Source: Rugalucina vietnamica
Taxonomy: Eukaryota > Mollusca > Bivalvia > Lucinida > Lucinidae
Direction: 5' to 3'
Length of the DNA: 64,000 nucleotides
Assembly (NCBI GenBank): GCA_964017185.1
Contig: OZ024877.1
Location: 3,388,006-3,452,005 of the forward strand
The translations under genes and the position numbers were made by a program. Under the pieces are notes generated by a model. It worked only from the letters and a program-made list of their open reading frames with translations. It made no database searches and was not told the DNA's origin. Numbering within the stretch: the stretch's first letter is position 1; every line of letters starts with the position of its first letter. Positions 9,535 to 19,963 of this stretch are shown here, piece by piece.

Positions 9535-9885
9535 AATACAATAATGCCCAGTGAGAGGTAATGTCTGCGCAGAGCCAACATCGACTATGCAATCTCCCAA
9601 CTTGAACAGTCTCGAGTATAAGGTTTAGACATCGTTAACAAAACCACTTTCATAAATAATAAAATATGAAACATCAGAAAAAAAACAATTGCCAGATTCC
9701 AGCTGGCTATTTATTATCAAAATGCCCTTAAATAAGTAATTAAGTCCAAATCAACACAAATGCATAAAATACAAAATATTAAAATCAAGAAAATGACAGA
9801 CCATTCAGCAAGGTACAGATCTAGGGTATTATATCACAGCTGATAAACACGTGGTATGGAATGGGAAACGCACCATTCAATTGAA
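9535..9885. other. Intron, nothing recognised
   Basis: No exon or known repeat seen. Confidence 0.4.
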
Positions 9886-10220
9886 GTTGAGATGAAACAA
9901 AAATCGAGTTTTCTCCTATACCGTTTACTCTTTTGACTGATTGATAGGCGCAGTCAATGCTGAAATTGAACATTTATTGAAAGAAAGTAACATAAGAAAT
10001 CCAGGTTATTTCTTTTTCGCAATCACTTCTGCCCCATGAACATTTAGTGCTTCCAGCACAATAACATTGAAGTGTTTGCGGAAACAAAATAACCGGGGTT
10101 TCTTATGTTACTTTCTTTCCATAAATATTCAATTTCTGCATGGACTTCACCCATCTATTTTTCAGTAGAGTACATGCTATAGGAGAAAACTCGAATATCT
10201 AACCTCAATTTCTGTCTAAA
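9886..10220. mobile_element. Family F inverted-repeat element, copy 1
   Basis: Outer arms: CGAGTTTTCTCCTATACCG at about 9903 and TATAGGAGAAAACTCG at about 10181. Inner arms: AAGAAAGTAACATAAGAAA and TTTCTTATGTTACTTTCTT. A related copy spans about 45660-46060. No coding capacity. Confidence 0.7.
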
Positions 10221-10375
10221 CTTCAGTTTACAGTCATAGATAATTCTACATGTATATTTCATGTCGATAAACATTGTCTATATATAACAACACATCCGAT
10301 TGAACTATAATTTGTTCACATTGACCTTGCCGACTGACATCATGTAGCAACATTTTGCAAATATATGAAGTGCAA

Positions 10376-10525
10376 ATCGTTTTACCGTGCCGGTTGACCT
10401 CTGACATAGATCTAGCATTTGTTGATCTGACTACTTTAATATGTATGTTTTCAATCATACGGCTCTTTGATGATAAATAATATACGACCATGTACTGTGC
10501 GTGTCACTGGAAAACTTTGTTACGT
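10376..10525. repeat. Diverged ~150 bp direct repeat, unit 1
   Basis: Aligns with 10801-10950: CCGTGCCGGTTGACCTCTGA against CCGTGCCGCTTAACCTCTAA, then ATGTATGTTTTCAATCATAC against ATATGTTCTCAATAATGC. Units are about 425 bp apart. Nature unknown. Confidence 0.6.
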
Positions 10526-10800
10526 CACGTCTGGTTCCCCAGGTGAAGTATTGTCATTTTCATGTGTACCAGTAAACCATTCCGATTCAAAACCGGCAAT
10601 GTCAAAGTATTTGCGCTATACTTGCTCAAGACATTTCCCAGTGTGATGTGAATTACGTGGATACAATTTATGGCTTGGGTACCATAATAAAATGACATTA
10701 TAGAAAAAATACCCCGTTGACGAAGTTCATGGCCGATGTTTCATGACAGGATGAAAGAACATGTTTAGAAATAATATAAAATATCTTAAATAGGAGTTAT

Positions 10801-10950
10801 AGGTAAACCACTTTGACCGTGCCGCTTAACCTCTAACATATATATGCGTTTGTTGCTCGTACTGCTTAAATAAATATGTTCTCAATAATGCGACTCTATG
10901 AAGGTAAACAATATATGACCAAGTGGTTCACATTCTACTGGAAAAGGTGT
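10801..10950. repeat. Diverged ~150 bp direct repeat, unit 2
   Basis: Partner of 10376-10525. The remainder of 10526-11442 shows no family I recognise, apart from a short tandem of AGTAAGAAGAATAT-like units at about 11140-11195. Confidence 0.6.
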
Positions 10951-11442
10951 AAAATATAGGTGTCCCTTTTATAGACTGGTATCAGTCCACTAAATATAAC
11001 AATATCACTTTAACTTAACAAACAAATGTCCATCAAATACAACTACTTACTATCAAAGTCGGATTGTGCATGTTTTTTTAGCTAATGGTGAGGTAATAAA
11101 GTACCATGGAAAAATAGCCCTTCAATGGTTATGCACCTTTCAGTAAGAAGAATATCAAGAAATATCGTCAGTAAGAAGAATATTCAAGAAATAATGATGG
11201 TCTTTCTTATTAGAGAGACGGACGACCAAGAAGAATATCTGGTGGTAGAGTCAAATATCTAAATACATGGCCTGAATGTCATGCTACCACTTTTATCGTG
11301 TTTACAAATCTTCATCACGTGAGTTCAAGCGGCACAGTCACAGTATTTTACCTATATCTTATCGCTTTAGGCATTTTTGTGCATGGACTTATTGTCGTTA
11401 TTTGAATTGCTTTATCAAACATGTCTAATAGAAACTATTATT

Positions 11443-11689
11443 TGAGCCGTCTCGTGGGAAAACCAACAATGTGGTTTCCGACCATTTCCGAGACAAACCA
11501 GGCTGTACGGTCACAGACGATGGTTAGAGGCTGGAAATTTTGGATTTAGAAAGTAGAGGAATTGTACTATCCATGTAGCGAAAACAAAGGCGCTGATCAG
11601 CTTCGCGGTTACCGCGAAGCTGATCTGCGTCTTTGTTTTCGCATATGCAGATTGTTGGTTTTCTCATAATGCGGCTCATTTATTATTAT
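11443..11689 (-). mobile_element. Family G MITE, copy 2 (well preserved)
   Basis: Ends: GAGCCGTCTCGTGGGAAAAC and GTTTTCTCATAATGCGGCTC. A strong internal palindrome near 11590-11637 pairs AGGCGCTGATCAGCTTCGCG with CGCGAAGCTGATCTGCG. The copy at 1998-2229 is the same element in opposite orientation. Confidence 0.8.
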
Positions 11690-12105
11690 AAAGTGAATGG
11701 CGTTCTGTGATACGACAGAATGACATGGTAAAGCCATAAATGGAACTCTGAATGCAGAACCCAAAATATACATAAGCATAAGGTAAAAAAGGAAGTATGT
11801 CAATCTGTGCACGTTCATTGGTACGGTAGGTTCACGTCACTTGTTTTGTCTGAAAAACAACGAAGGTGTTTGATTAAAAAGTTAAACATTCAGAAGAACA
11901 ACAACGTACACCATTTCATAGTCCCTTTAAAGCTGCGGAAATGAACTATCATTGCATAGACACGTATTCCATATCATTTAGAAAACCTGACGTGTTCATT
12001 TGTATAATAACATAGGAAGAATCGAGATATTCGCTAGTTTACAATGAACACAATTTCCCAACATATACATGTATTCTTATGCAAATTACTCTTTTGTTCA
12101 ATCCT
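11690..12105. other. Intron, nothing recognised
   Basis: No exon or repeat family seen. Confidence 0.4.
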
Positions 12106-12383
12106 CATTACGAAAACTTGCCCATGCAATAAACAGAGATTTTTTGAGCTTAAAAATTGAAAATTTTCAACTGAAAAATTTCGATATTTTTCTTATTTTT
12201 GCTCAAAACATAGATTGTGGGTACTCGTTAGAACCGCCTCGGCGAGGCGGTTCTAACGAGTACCCACAATCTATGTTTTGGAGCAAAAATAAGAAAAATA
12301 GGTATACCCCTGTATACCCCAGTTTTGCTATATTAAAGTGGGGTTCGAGGGGGTATACATTACACGGACATGTTTTCCTGATG
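12106..12383 (-). mobile_element. Family D MITE, copy 6 (best preserved palindrome)
   Basis: Reverse orientation, from CATTACGAAAACTTGCCCAT to ACATGTTTTCCTGATG. Near 12203-12284 the arms TAGATTGTGGGTACTCGTTA and TAACGAGTACCCACAATCTA are perfect complements around CCGCCTCGGCGAGGCGG. Probably a young copy or one under gene conversion between arms. Confidence 0.9.
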
Positions 12384-12739
12384 TAATGCTTTTATTAGTA
12401 AGCTTTGAATTCTGTGATAGTTTGGGTTAATTGAAAGATTAGGGAAAAGACGTATGATAAAATATCACTTGGTGTTGAGGTTCACTAGAGATTTTAACAA
12501 AGCTTATAAAGTAATATTTGGAAAAGTACTCCTACCAAACGCATGTCAATTGAAGAAATACCTCGATACCAATCCACACATCAAGGCAATCCACAACCAC
12601 GGTAGTCTATCACGAAAGCCGTGTCTAATAGAATGACCTCCACTGCAGTCTGATGCTAGAAAATAAAATCAAAACATTCAATCAAAACCTCATTTTGTTG
12701 TAATTTATAAATTTATCTTTTTTATTTTAACAGAGATGC
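12384..12739. other. Intron, nothing recognised
   Basis: Only a short plus-strand open frame (60 codons) without any family feature. Confidence 0.4.
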
Positions 12740-12990
12740 AAGTGTACGTATACAACTGGTTGAATTTTGGCGTTTTGTTTTGTTTTTATTTTGTTTCAAA
12801 TTGACTTAATATCATGTGTAACAAAGTTTACGCGAACGAAATGTCACGGTCAGAAGACTTACCCACCTGGTGTTTATGTCGGGACTTTCAATTTAATTGC
12901 AGAGATCCCTGGTCTCTCTTTGCTTACTTTAGATTTTCTATGGAAACTGCTTAAACTATCCAGGATTCTTTGTGCAATATTTATAGAATA
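12740..12990 (+). repeat. Repeat shared with 58240-58430
   Basis: CCACCTGGTGTTTATGTCGG followed by TTTCAATTTAATTG matches CGCCTGGTGTCTATGTTAGG followed by AAATTTAATTG near 58355. Possibly a fragment of a SINE or other short retroelement; not identified. Confidence 0.5.
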
Positions 12991-13775
12991 ACTTCAAATC
13001 ATAGCAGAACAGCATCAACTTATTATTAACAAGTAATAACATATTAAGCTAAGATCGGAAAGTGTATAATCAAAGTCAAGTCCTGCTCTTCAATATTGAT
13101 TCGAAAAGTGACAAAATACCCATGTTTATGTTTACTCATACAGAATAAAATATAACAATTAGGTCCTTCAGGGGTCACACCACTCAAAAATCTTCCATAG
13201 GCGACAATGCAAATTGTCGCACTTTGCGACAATCCCAGGTGTCACCAAACATTGCATGATCAAAGGGACTCCCATCGCCTTATAGCTCAGCCGTACATCT
13301 ACCCAACGAGCCAATTTCAACGGGGGTGGGGGGTGGGTTGACCGTTGATTTTTTCCGGTATTCCGTTTTGCAATGACCCTAGGTCTAGGTTTTACCCTCT
13401 AGACTGGTGCAGATTTGAGGAGGGGGTAGTTAACATACTGAGGCTTCCTATCCGAAATAGTCTCTTTCAAGATCGTGTTTTCTACACCCAAATGTCGTAC
13501 ACTAGTGATCTTTTACAGAGCATACAAAATATAAAACAGACACAAAGAAATGTGCTCATAATACAGTGTCAAATACGCCTAGGCAAAATTTTCAAATGCA
13601 CTATTTTCGTGGGGTACGGCAAATTGATACATGTTGAGCGGTGTTGCACCTGAAGAAGCAATGAAAACGTTCAAAGGAAGATAATATTGGCTATATTGCT
13701 GATAAGCCATACGTCCACCATGTCATGAAGCATTTGATTTACTTTTAGACCAAAATAAAGAAGTAAGCATTGAAC
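12991..13775. other. Intron, nothing recognised
   Basis: Between the repeat and the last sushi exon of the array. No supported gene. Confidence 0.4.
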
Positions 13776-13955
13776 CTGAACATCTGACAACATCGTATAT
13801 CTCCCAGTTGGTGTTTGACATACATATCACCGAATCTGTACTCGACACTTGCTGGTACTTATTGTTGCATATCGTATAGTTGCACGTGCTTCCCAGTGCC
13901 GCAATCCAGCCAGATATAGTTGTATCAGCAGGGGGCGATATCTGACAGTTGATTG
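13776..13955 (-). CDS. Divergent sushi module exon (module 12, last of array)
   Basis: Internal exon of 180 bp, phase 1 to phase 1: acceptor TATTTTCAG before 13955, donor TCAG|GTTCAA after 13776 (weak). It encodes 60 residues beginning AINCQISPPAD and ending DVVRCSG. Cysteines sit at about 4, 25, 30, 45 and 59. The second cysteine of the six-cysteine pattern, normally in an S-x-T-C context, is missing and GWIAA stands nearby. The conserved W is kept (51), but DYGY has become NNKY. An odd cysteine count suggests relaxed constraint or pairing with another module. Position next to propeller B and correct phases argue that it is still an exon. Confidence 0.72.
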
Positions 13956-13975
13956 CTGAAAATATGACCATTAAT

Positions 13976-14256
13976 CATTACGAAAACAGGCCCATGTAAC
14001 ATACAGATTTTTCCTAAGTTGTACAAATTGAAAATTTTTCAGTATTAAAGTGTTGATATTTTTCTAATTTTTGCTCAAAACATAGATTTTGGGAACACGT
14101 TAGAACCGCCTCGGCAAGACGGTTCTAACGAGTACCCATAATCTATGTTTAAATGCACAAATAAGAAAAATAAGTATACCCCTGCATACCCCAGTTAGTT
14201 TATATAAAAGTGGGTTATAAGGGGGTATATATTACCTGGATGTGTTTTACTGATGT
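13976..14256 (-). mobile_element. Family D MITE, copy 7
   Basis: CATTACGAAAACAGGCCCAT to GTGTTTTACTGATG. Core GTTAGAACCGCCTCG / GCAAGACGGTTCTAAC with two arm mismatches. Lies 20 bases upstream of the acceptor of exon 13776-13955 on the minus strand. Confidence 0.82.
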
Positions 14257-14605
14257 GATAAGTATAAAACATAAATCAAATGCATTCTTGACATCATTTG
14301 TCTCAATAACAGGGATGAGAATCAGTTTTGTTGAAAAGAGCTGAAATACCCTATACCCCCTTTTTAAGCATCAAATCTGAACAGATAAGACTGAACTTGC
14401 AACTGTTTGAAATCTTAAATATTGACGAAAAAAACTGACAACGCTCAAAAAGCTGACAATTATCATGCTTGGAATAAGAAATCAAGCATTTGAGTGAGGA
14501 ATGTTATGCTTGTGAAGCCCGAAACCGATATTGCTAGTTGGTTTAAAATAGGAATTTGCAATTAACATAGTTTTAAAACTAAATTTCAAGATAAACATTC
14601 CCTAC
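14257..14605. other. Intron, nothing recognised
   Basis: No exon or known repeat. Confidence 0.4.
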
Positions 14606-14797
14606 CACTTGCCATAGTTGAGCTGCACAGGAAAGATATGTTCAATGCCCAAGTTCCGTCCTCTAAACAGACTAGTGACACGATGTCATCAAGCCGCGAG
14701 AAGCCTTGGTAACATGTTATGTTGTCACAGGTAGAGCCGACACTTGTAGAGCACTGGTCTGATAGTTCTCCATTTGAAATATTGCTCGGACATGACA
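14606..14797 (-). CDS. Sushi module exon (module 11)
   Basis: Internal exon of 192 bp (64 residues), phase 1 to phase 1: acceptor CTTTTAG before 14797, donor AGTG|GTAGGG after 14606. It starts VSCPSNISNGELSDQCSTS and continues with GSTCDNITCYQGFSR, LVCLEDGTW and ISFLCSS. Six cysteines in the selectin-type sushi order. It carries a short extra tail after the last cysteine (SSTMASG), making it the longest module here. Sequons at N-I-S, N-I-T-C and N-I-S-F. The open frame upstream is intron read-through over a pyrimidine-rich tract and should not be taken as a signal peptide. Confidence 0.85.
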
Positions 14798-15127
14798 CTA
14801 AAAGAAAAGTGATATGGCAGTAAGTGACAAACAAATTTAGTAGAATTGAGAAAATGTGAAATAATTGAAAAAAAAAAAGAAAAAAGATTAACATCGACAA
14901 CAACAGCAGCAACAACAACACAATAGTAGAGAAACACATTCTTTTCTAGTGACAAAGCTTCGTTTGATAGACTACTTTTAATGTGCAAGTTATCATTAAA
15001 CGAATTGCAAAGAATTACAGACACCAATCAAATTACCGGCTGTAACCCTGTTTCATAATATGAAACATTATCATGTCAGCCTTGTAGCATAAGTATTGAT
15101 GCATTCCATGATGACGAAGCGATGTAC

Positions 15128-15310
15128 CTGTACACAATGTTGACAAGTCGTAATCCCAGGTTCCATCCTCTGTACAGTTTAACTGACCGACATTAGCTTT
15201 CTTCAAGTAACCAGAATCACATGTAAAATTCTCACATGAGTCATCGACTTTAGAGTCTAGGCAGGATGCATCGATGGTGCCATGTGGAATGATGTTAGGG
15301 CAAATTGTCT
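15128..15310 (-). CDS. Sushi module exon (module 10)
   Basis: Internal exon of 183 bp, phase 1 to phase 1: acceptor ATATTTCAG before 15310, donor ACAG|GTACAT after 15128. It encodes ETICPNIIPHGTIDASC, then DSCENFTCDSGYLKK, LNCTEDGTWDYD and STLCTG. All six cysteines and the G-x-W step are present. Sequons N-F-T (adjoining cysteine 4) and N-C-T (around cysteine 5) are both kept. Typical central member of the array. Confidence 0.88.
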
Positions 15311-15462
15311 CTGAAATATAAGGGAATAACAATATTAACATACATTATCTCTTAAACCTTTCATATTTCTAACCGTTTCACTGTCGTTTTTCTTTATCAT
15401 TATATATACATTGTAATATACAGAGATTTTGAAGTTGCAAACTTGAAAGTGTTTTGTACCAA

Positions 15463-15592
15463 AAACGGCAAGGCGGGTTCTAACGTGTATCCACAATCTA
15501 TGTTTTGAGCAAACATAAGACAATATAAAACAAATTTCTCTGAAAATTATCAAATTTTACAAATCAAGAAAATGGGCATGTTTCCGTAATGC
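15463..15592 (+). mobile_element. Family D MITE, 3' fragment (copy 8)
   Basis: Only the right half remains: GCGGGTTCTAACGTG, CACAATCTATGTTTTGAGC, ending GGGCATGTTTCCGTAATG. Located in the intron between sushi modules 9 and 10. Confidence 0.7.
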
Positions 15593-15865
15593 GTTCTTCT
15601 TTATGTTTTGTGTTGTCTATTCATTCTGTCTGCTACTCTGCTCTATAAGCCAGTTTTGCTTGGGTTGATAGGCTGCCCTGCTGGGAAAGAGGTAGCCACT
15701 TTGTTCTTCAATCACCCTGTTAAACTTTATATTAAATTTGATTGTATCAGTTTCTGAACTTTTTATTTTACACTCATTATACAAGCGTGAGCTTGAAATG
15801 CCTACTAAATCTAAAAGAACGGCATTAACAAAATATTACTTTTAGGTTAATGAACAATGGCATAC

Positions 15866-16045
15866 CTATACACAAAGTTGATAAGTTATGGTTCCATTCG
15901 CCAGATTCGGTACAGGTCGGTGAACCGAAAGTAGCATTTTGTTCATAGCCGCGGGCACATGTCACGTTATCACATGGTTCTCCAACCTTCATTGAACAGT
16001 CATTAAGTGTACCATGAACCAGATCCACACTTGTGCATAGTATCT
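15866..16045 (-). CDS. Sushi module exon (module 9)
   Basis: Internal exon of 180 bp, phase 1 to phase 1: acceptor ATTTTAG before 16045, donor ATAG|GTATGC after 15866. It encodes EILCTSVDLVHGTLNDC, EPCDNVTCARGYEQN, SPTCTESGEWNHN and STLCIG. Six cysteines; N-V-T-C keeps the cysteine-4 sequon, while N-C-T has become T-C-T. Extra sequon N-A-T in the loop after GYEQ. Separated by about 550 bp from module 10. Confidence 0.88.
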
Positions 16046-16108
16046 CTAAAATAGTATTCAACATTAATGAAGGTCTGTGTTCTCGGAAGAATTTCAGAAG
16101 TACTAAAA

Positions 16109-16300
16109 AGGTACAAGTAGGCAAAGATCAAGAAAAGGCGCAATCAGAGAAAGATTCCCACTCCAAAAACCGAGATGGGAAAAAACCAAAGTAACAATTA
16201 AGTACTTATACCATAAAACATTTCGTAAGCCGAATGAGCGGCTATTTTCCCAATAGGTGGCTACTCAGTTACCTTAACTTAACTAAAAATATGAAAACAT
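16109..16300 (-). repeat. Family A fragment
   Basis: Antisense GTACAAGTAGGCAAAGATCA through CCCAATAGGTGGCTACTCAG to TTAACTTAACTAAAAATATG. Truncated beyond that. Confidence 0.9.
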
Positions 16301-16352
16301 ACAGAAGAATCTGACAGAAGAATTTCAAAAGTACTGAATCTGTGTTTTCTTT

Positions 16353-16502
16353 GCATGGGCGGATCCAGAGGGGGGGGCAGGGGGTCCGGACCCCCCCCCC
16401 CCTGGAATTGCCAGATTATTATTTTTTACCATGTTGAAATTTTCCGTCAGACCCCTTCTGTGAATTTGGAACCCCTGAGAAAATTTTCTGGATCCGCGCA
16501 TG
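16353..16502. mobile_element. Short MITE with GCATG target duplication
   Basis: Ends GGCGGATCCAG and CTGGATCCGC are inverted, flanked on both sides by GCATG (16353-16357 and 16498-16502), the likely target-site duplication. Interior has a G-run/C-run hairpin near 16369-16403. No coding capacity. Confidence 0.78.
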
Positions 16503-16739
16503 CTTTGTGTTAAGTTTGTATGGAATTACATTTTGGTAGTTGTATGGGATTTCCTCCTCTCATATAGTTCTATTTTATGACCACCGTTTGGGAAAGTGTT
16601 GCCCACTGGGATGATTGATTGTTTATTTAACAACTACTAATTTAGTAGCTTGGATGCTACCCATATTGGAGTATGAGAACGAATTTTCACTTGCGTGTTA
16701 CACGAACAACTGAAGCAAGGGTTAGATTGCAATACCTAC

Positions 16740-16919
16740 CGACACATACAGAAGACCCATTGAAGTCCCAGCTACCATCCTCCGTGCAGTTAAATGACAG
16801 TACGCCCTCTGTTTCATTGTAACCATAATCACAGGTAAAGGCATCACAGGAGTCACCAACATGAATACCGCATGTATCACTCAGATTGCCATTCGAAATC
16901 TGTCTGTCACAAAGAGTTT
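16740..16919 (-). CDS. Sushi module exon (module 8)
   Basis: Internal exon of 180 bp, phase 1 to phase 1: acceptor TTCATGTAG before 16919, donor TCG|GTAGGT after 16740. It encodes ETLCDRQISNGNLSDTC, GDSCDAFTCDYGYNE, FNCTEDGSWDFN and SSVCVG. Six cysteines. The cysteine-4 sequon is changed to A-F-T, but N-C-T, N-L-S, N-E-T and N-G-S remain. The opening ETLCDR is shared with module 5 (27477-27656), pointing to a recent duplication. The long open frame upstream is intron, not exon. Confidence 0.88.
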
Positions 16920-17096
16920 CTACATGAAACAAAGTAAACAAAATATATATCATTGTGATGTGAATAACTGGCACATGGAACATATTACCGACACTATTAA
17001 CTGTAAATTTCAGATTGGCATTTTTATCTAGACTATTCAAACTTTTCAACACAATCATCTGAAACAGCTTCTTTACTGGCGTTTGCATATCTAAAG

Positions 17097-17500
17097 GTAC
17101 AAGTAGGCAAAGATCAGGAAAAGGCGCAATCAGAAAAAGATTCCCACTCCAAAAACCGAGGTGGGAAAAAACCAAACTAACAGTCAGGTACTTATACCAT
17201 GAAACACATCGTAAGCCGAATGAGCAGCTATTTTCCCAATAGGTGGCCACTCAGTTACCTTAACTTAACCAAAAATAAGAAAACATACATAAGGCGCCAA
17301 CAGCACAAAAATGTTTTTAAAACACCAAGACACAAAACAAAAAGAACCACCACAGAAGTATCGACTTGGAACGATCAGTAACACAAAGTTACTGGCGGGC
17401 TTAAACCGGTTTTACATGGCCATAACCTCACCCCCAGCTTCTGCAGTGGTTCATAACATTTAGTTAGGTATTCGGTCCTCGTGGTGAATCTCTAACTAGT
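17097..17500 (-). repeat. Family A, longer 3'-end copy
   Basis: Antisense from GTACAAGTAGGCAAAGATCA through AGGCGCCAACAGCACAAAAA, GAAGTATCGACTTGGAACGA, GTTACTGGCGGGCTTAAACC to CGGTCCTCGTGGTGAATCTC. Well preserved; covers about 400 bp of the consensus. Confidence 0.92.
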
Positions 17501-17647
17501 CAATGAATCATCAAGAACAAACAAATCATCAAGAATAAAACTATTTGGTGAAGCTCGTCCCTTTATGATATAATTTTGCCTCAAAACATTCACAAGATAA
17601 ATTATTATTAGCCATATTATCAATAGGTGTGTACATGCTGCACTTAC

Positions 17648-17827
17648 CAATACATAGTGTAGACAGGTCGTAGTCCCATGTCCCGGCGTCTGTACAGTTG
17701 AATGGCTCGACACCTGTTTCTTCGTGATAACCATAGTCACAAGTGAACGTGTTACATGAATCACCAACTTTTCTTCCACAGGTGTATGATATGTTTCCGT
17801 TAGGTATCGCGGTCGGACACATGATCT
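17648..17827 (-). CDS. Sushi module exon (module 7)
   Basis: Internal exon of 180 bp, phase 1 to phase 1: acceptor TTTTCAG before 17827, consensus donor ATTG|GTAAGT after 17648. It encodes EIMCPTAIPNGNISYTC, GDSCNTFTCDYGYHE, FNCTDAGTWDYD and STLCIG. Close to the array consensus in every landmark. After it (5' side) comes the largest intron inside the array, about 9.3 kb of repeats. Confidence 0.9.
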
Positions 17828-18034
17828 CTGAAAATATATTTGATCGTTTCAAAAAGCATACAAACTAGATAGAGCTTAGGTGTACACTAAACTAGTAGTG
17901 CGCAACTAACAAAGCAGTGAAAATAAAATGACTGAATAGTACAAATTGTACTATGGCCCTTATATTATCATGTTGAGTTCATCTTGGATGTTGGGACAGT
18001 AAGTCGGCCATGTTTGTGCTGGCTCATTGTCTTT

Positions 18035-18795
18035 GTTTACCATTTACTACACCGTTAAATGCACAGTACGTATCCTCAAACTATTATGACATTTGGATGT
18101 TCACAACCAATTCAATTGCAATTTGTGATAACGGCTACTCAACTACAGTTAATTTGAGATTAATTTTAAACTCATAAAAAGTAAACGGGTGACAGAGCTA
18201 AACCAAATGTTGTCTTAACTCTTTGGGGGCCTGAGCTTAGTATAAACAGTAAGGAAATAAATGACAACCATAAGTATTAACAATTTGTTGACTAATAACC
18301 TTGAAATCTTACACTCCTTACTTTAAGACCCCAGTTAATTTGCGCGCTGTGATATCAAAATCTAAAAATACCAGAGTGACGGTGTTGTTCATTCATTTTA
18401 TCTCTGTATTCATATGTTTAATATTTTGTATCTCTGCAATTTCGATTCCTTAATTTGATGCAGTATGATAGCTTTCAAATTTGACTTCAATGAAGTATGT
18501 CACACAAAAAAAATCTTACACACCTTACATAAAATATCTGCATAACGTTTTGTTTATAAAGCTATATCATAGAAATTTTGTCAGATCAAGTCCGACTGGG
18601 TACTTGATTTTTTTTGGTATATCACTTAGTAACTTCCATACAGTATAGTCTCACTGGGATGTAAAGCCTCAACATGGACCGGGCCATTTTTAACTACCCA
18701 TTTACTAAACCGTTCAATGCACAGTACACCAGATTGTCGGTTATATCTTCAAAATTATGACATTTGGTAGTTTACAGCCAATTTAATTGCATTCT
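18035..18795. repeat. Pair of diverged direct repeats ~100 bp
   Basis: TTTACTACACCGTTAAATGC at 18046 recurs as TTTACTAAACCGTTCAATGC at 18701; both are followed by ACAGTAC, ATTATGACATTTGG and CCAATT(C/T)AATTGCA. Units are about 655 bp apart. Not identified. Confidence 0.6.
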
Positions 18796-18900
18796 TTATA
18801 CTCCGCAGTGCGGGGAATTGTGCTATACCCTGCGCGTTTGAGTGTCCGTCCATTTGTCCGTCTGTCCGTCAGTCCGTCAGTCCGTCAGCGCTTCATTTCC

Positions 18901-19655
18901 GAGATTCACCACGAGGACCGAACAACTAACTAAATGTTGTGAACCACTGCAGAAGTTGACGGTGAGCTTAGGCGCTTGTAAAAAGTACAAGTAGGCAAAG
19001 ATCAGGAAAAGGCGCAATCAGAAAAAGACTCCCACTCCAAAAACCAAGATGGGAAAAAACCAAACTAACAATCAGGTACTTATACCATGAAAACATTTCG
19101 TAAAACGAATGAGCAGCTATTTTCCCAATAGGTGGCCACTCAGTTACCTTAACTTAACTAAAAATATGCAAACATACATGAGGCGCCAACAGCACAAAAA
19201 TATTTTAAACACCAAGACATAAAACAAAAAGAACCACCACAGAAGTATCGACTTGGAACGATCAGTAACACAAAGTTACTGGCGGGTTTAAATCGATTTT
19301 ACACGGTCGTAACCTCATCCTCAGCTTCTGCAGTGGTTCATAACATTTAGTTAGTTCTTCGGTCCTCGTGGTGAATCTCTAACTAGTAAATGAATCATCA
19401 AGAAAAAACAAATAAATCACGATAAACATCCTGATGAATCAAAAAACCAGGACTCATAGATTCAGTAAGCTGCCCGACGATGGAGATCCCTGGGCGCCAA
19501 ATAACTTACTAACTACGGAGCTAAAGAAAAACATCAGTTGGACCCCGGTAGGCCAAGCAACAGACAAGAAGCTCCGGCCCCAACCAACTAAAATGAATAG
19601 CTTTAAGTCGGGGCCATCATAGAGTCAGACGCCCGACCCACCGGCGTGCAATTAA
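18901..19655 (-). mobile_element. Family A, left arm of a large inverted pair
   Basis: A short plus-sense piece (18901-18984, AGATTCACCACGAGGACCG to GCTTAGG) is followed by an antisense copy from GTACAAGTAGGCAAAGATCA at 18988 to TTGCACGC complement near 19650. It pairs with 19900-20369 to give a potential hairpin with about 0.5-0.65 kb arms. Confidence 0.85.
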
Positions 19656-19963
19656 AGAAGACAGCAATTGAATTGATTTCCAAATATAATGTTGGGTTAA
19701 AGACGCTTTTAAGTGAGGGTCTTTCGGAACCAGAATTTTATGGTGACTTGGTTTACAAATTTAAGAAACTTATAGGAAGTAATGATTTTTCTTTTCAGTT
19801 TAGAAAAATCATAACACGTTACAGACGTATAGGTTATAACTTGAATGTTATGCGACAGTCTGCATGCTTAGTTTTTAACCCAATCACGGTTGAAAACTAT
19901 GCTGCCTTCTTTAATTGCACGCCGGTGGGTCGGGCGTCAGACTCTATGATGGCCCCGACTTAA
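19646..19963 (+). pseudogene. C-terminal part of a retroelement polyprotein (family A)
   Basis: Open frame of 105 codons ending TGA. From about residue 8 it reads IELISKYNVGLKTLLSEGL, then EPEFYGDLVYKFKKLIG, RKIITRYRRIGYNLNVMRQS, ACLVFNPITV and GRASDSMMAPT. Two decayed homologues occur at 47184-47435 and 52826-53017, and the same segment follows a reverse-transcriptase region at 46620-48260. I therefore take it as the C-terminal end of the RT protein of the family A element. I recall strings like this from predicted proteins of molluscs and corals (memory, untested). This copy starts mid-protein, so it is not a functional gene. Confidence 0.75.

Noticed and set aside
14798-14939. Leucine-rich extension of the frame over exon 14606-14797
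   Set aside because: Same cause: a CTTTTAG acceptor and low-complexity intron sequence.
16920-17250. N-terminal extension of the frame over exon 16740-16919 with a hydrophobic stretch, possible signal peptide
   Set aside because: It is intron read-through: a good acceptor lies at 16920, the hydrophobic residues come from the pyrimidine-rich tract, and the start lies in a family A repeat.
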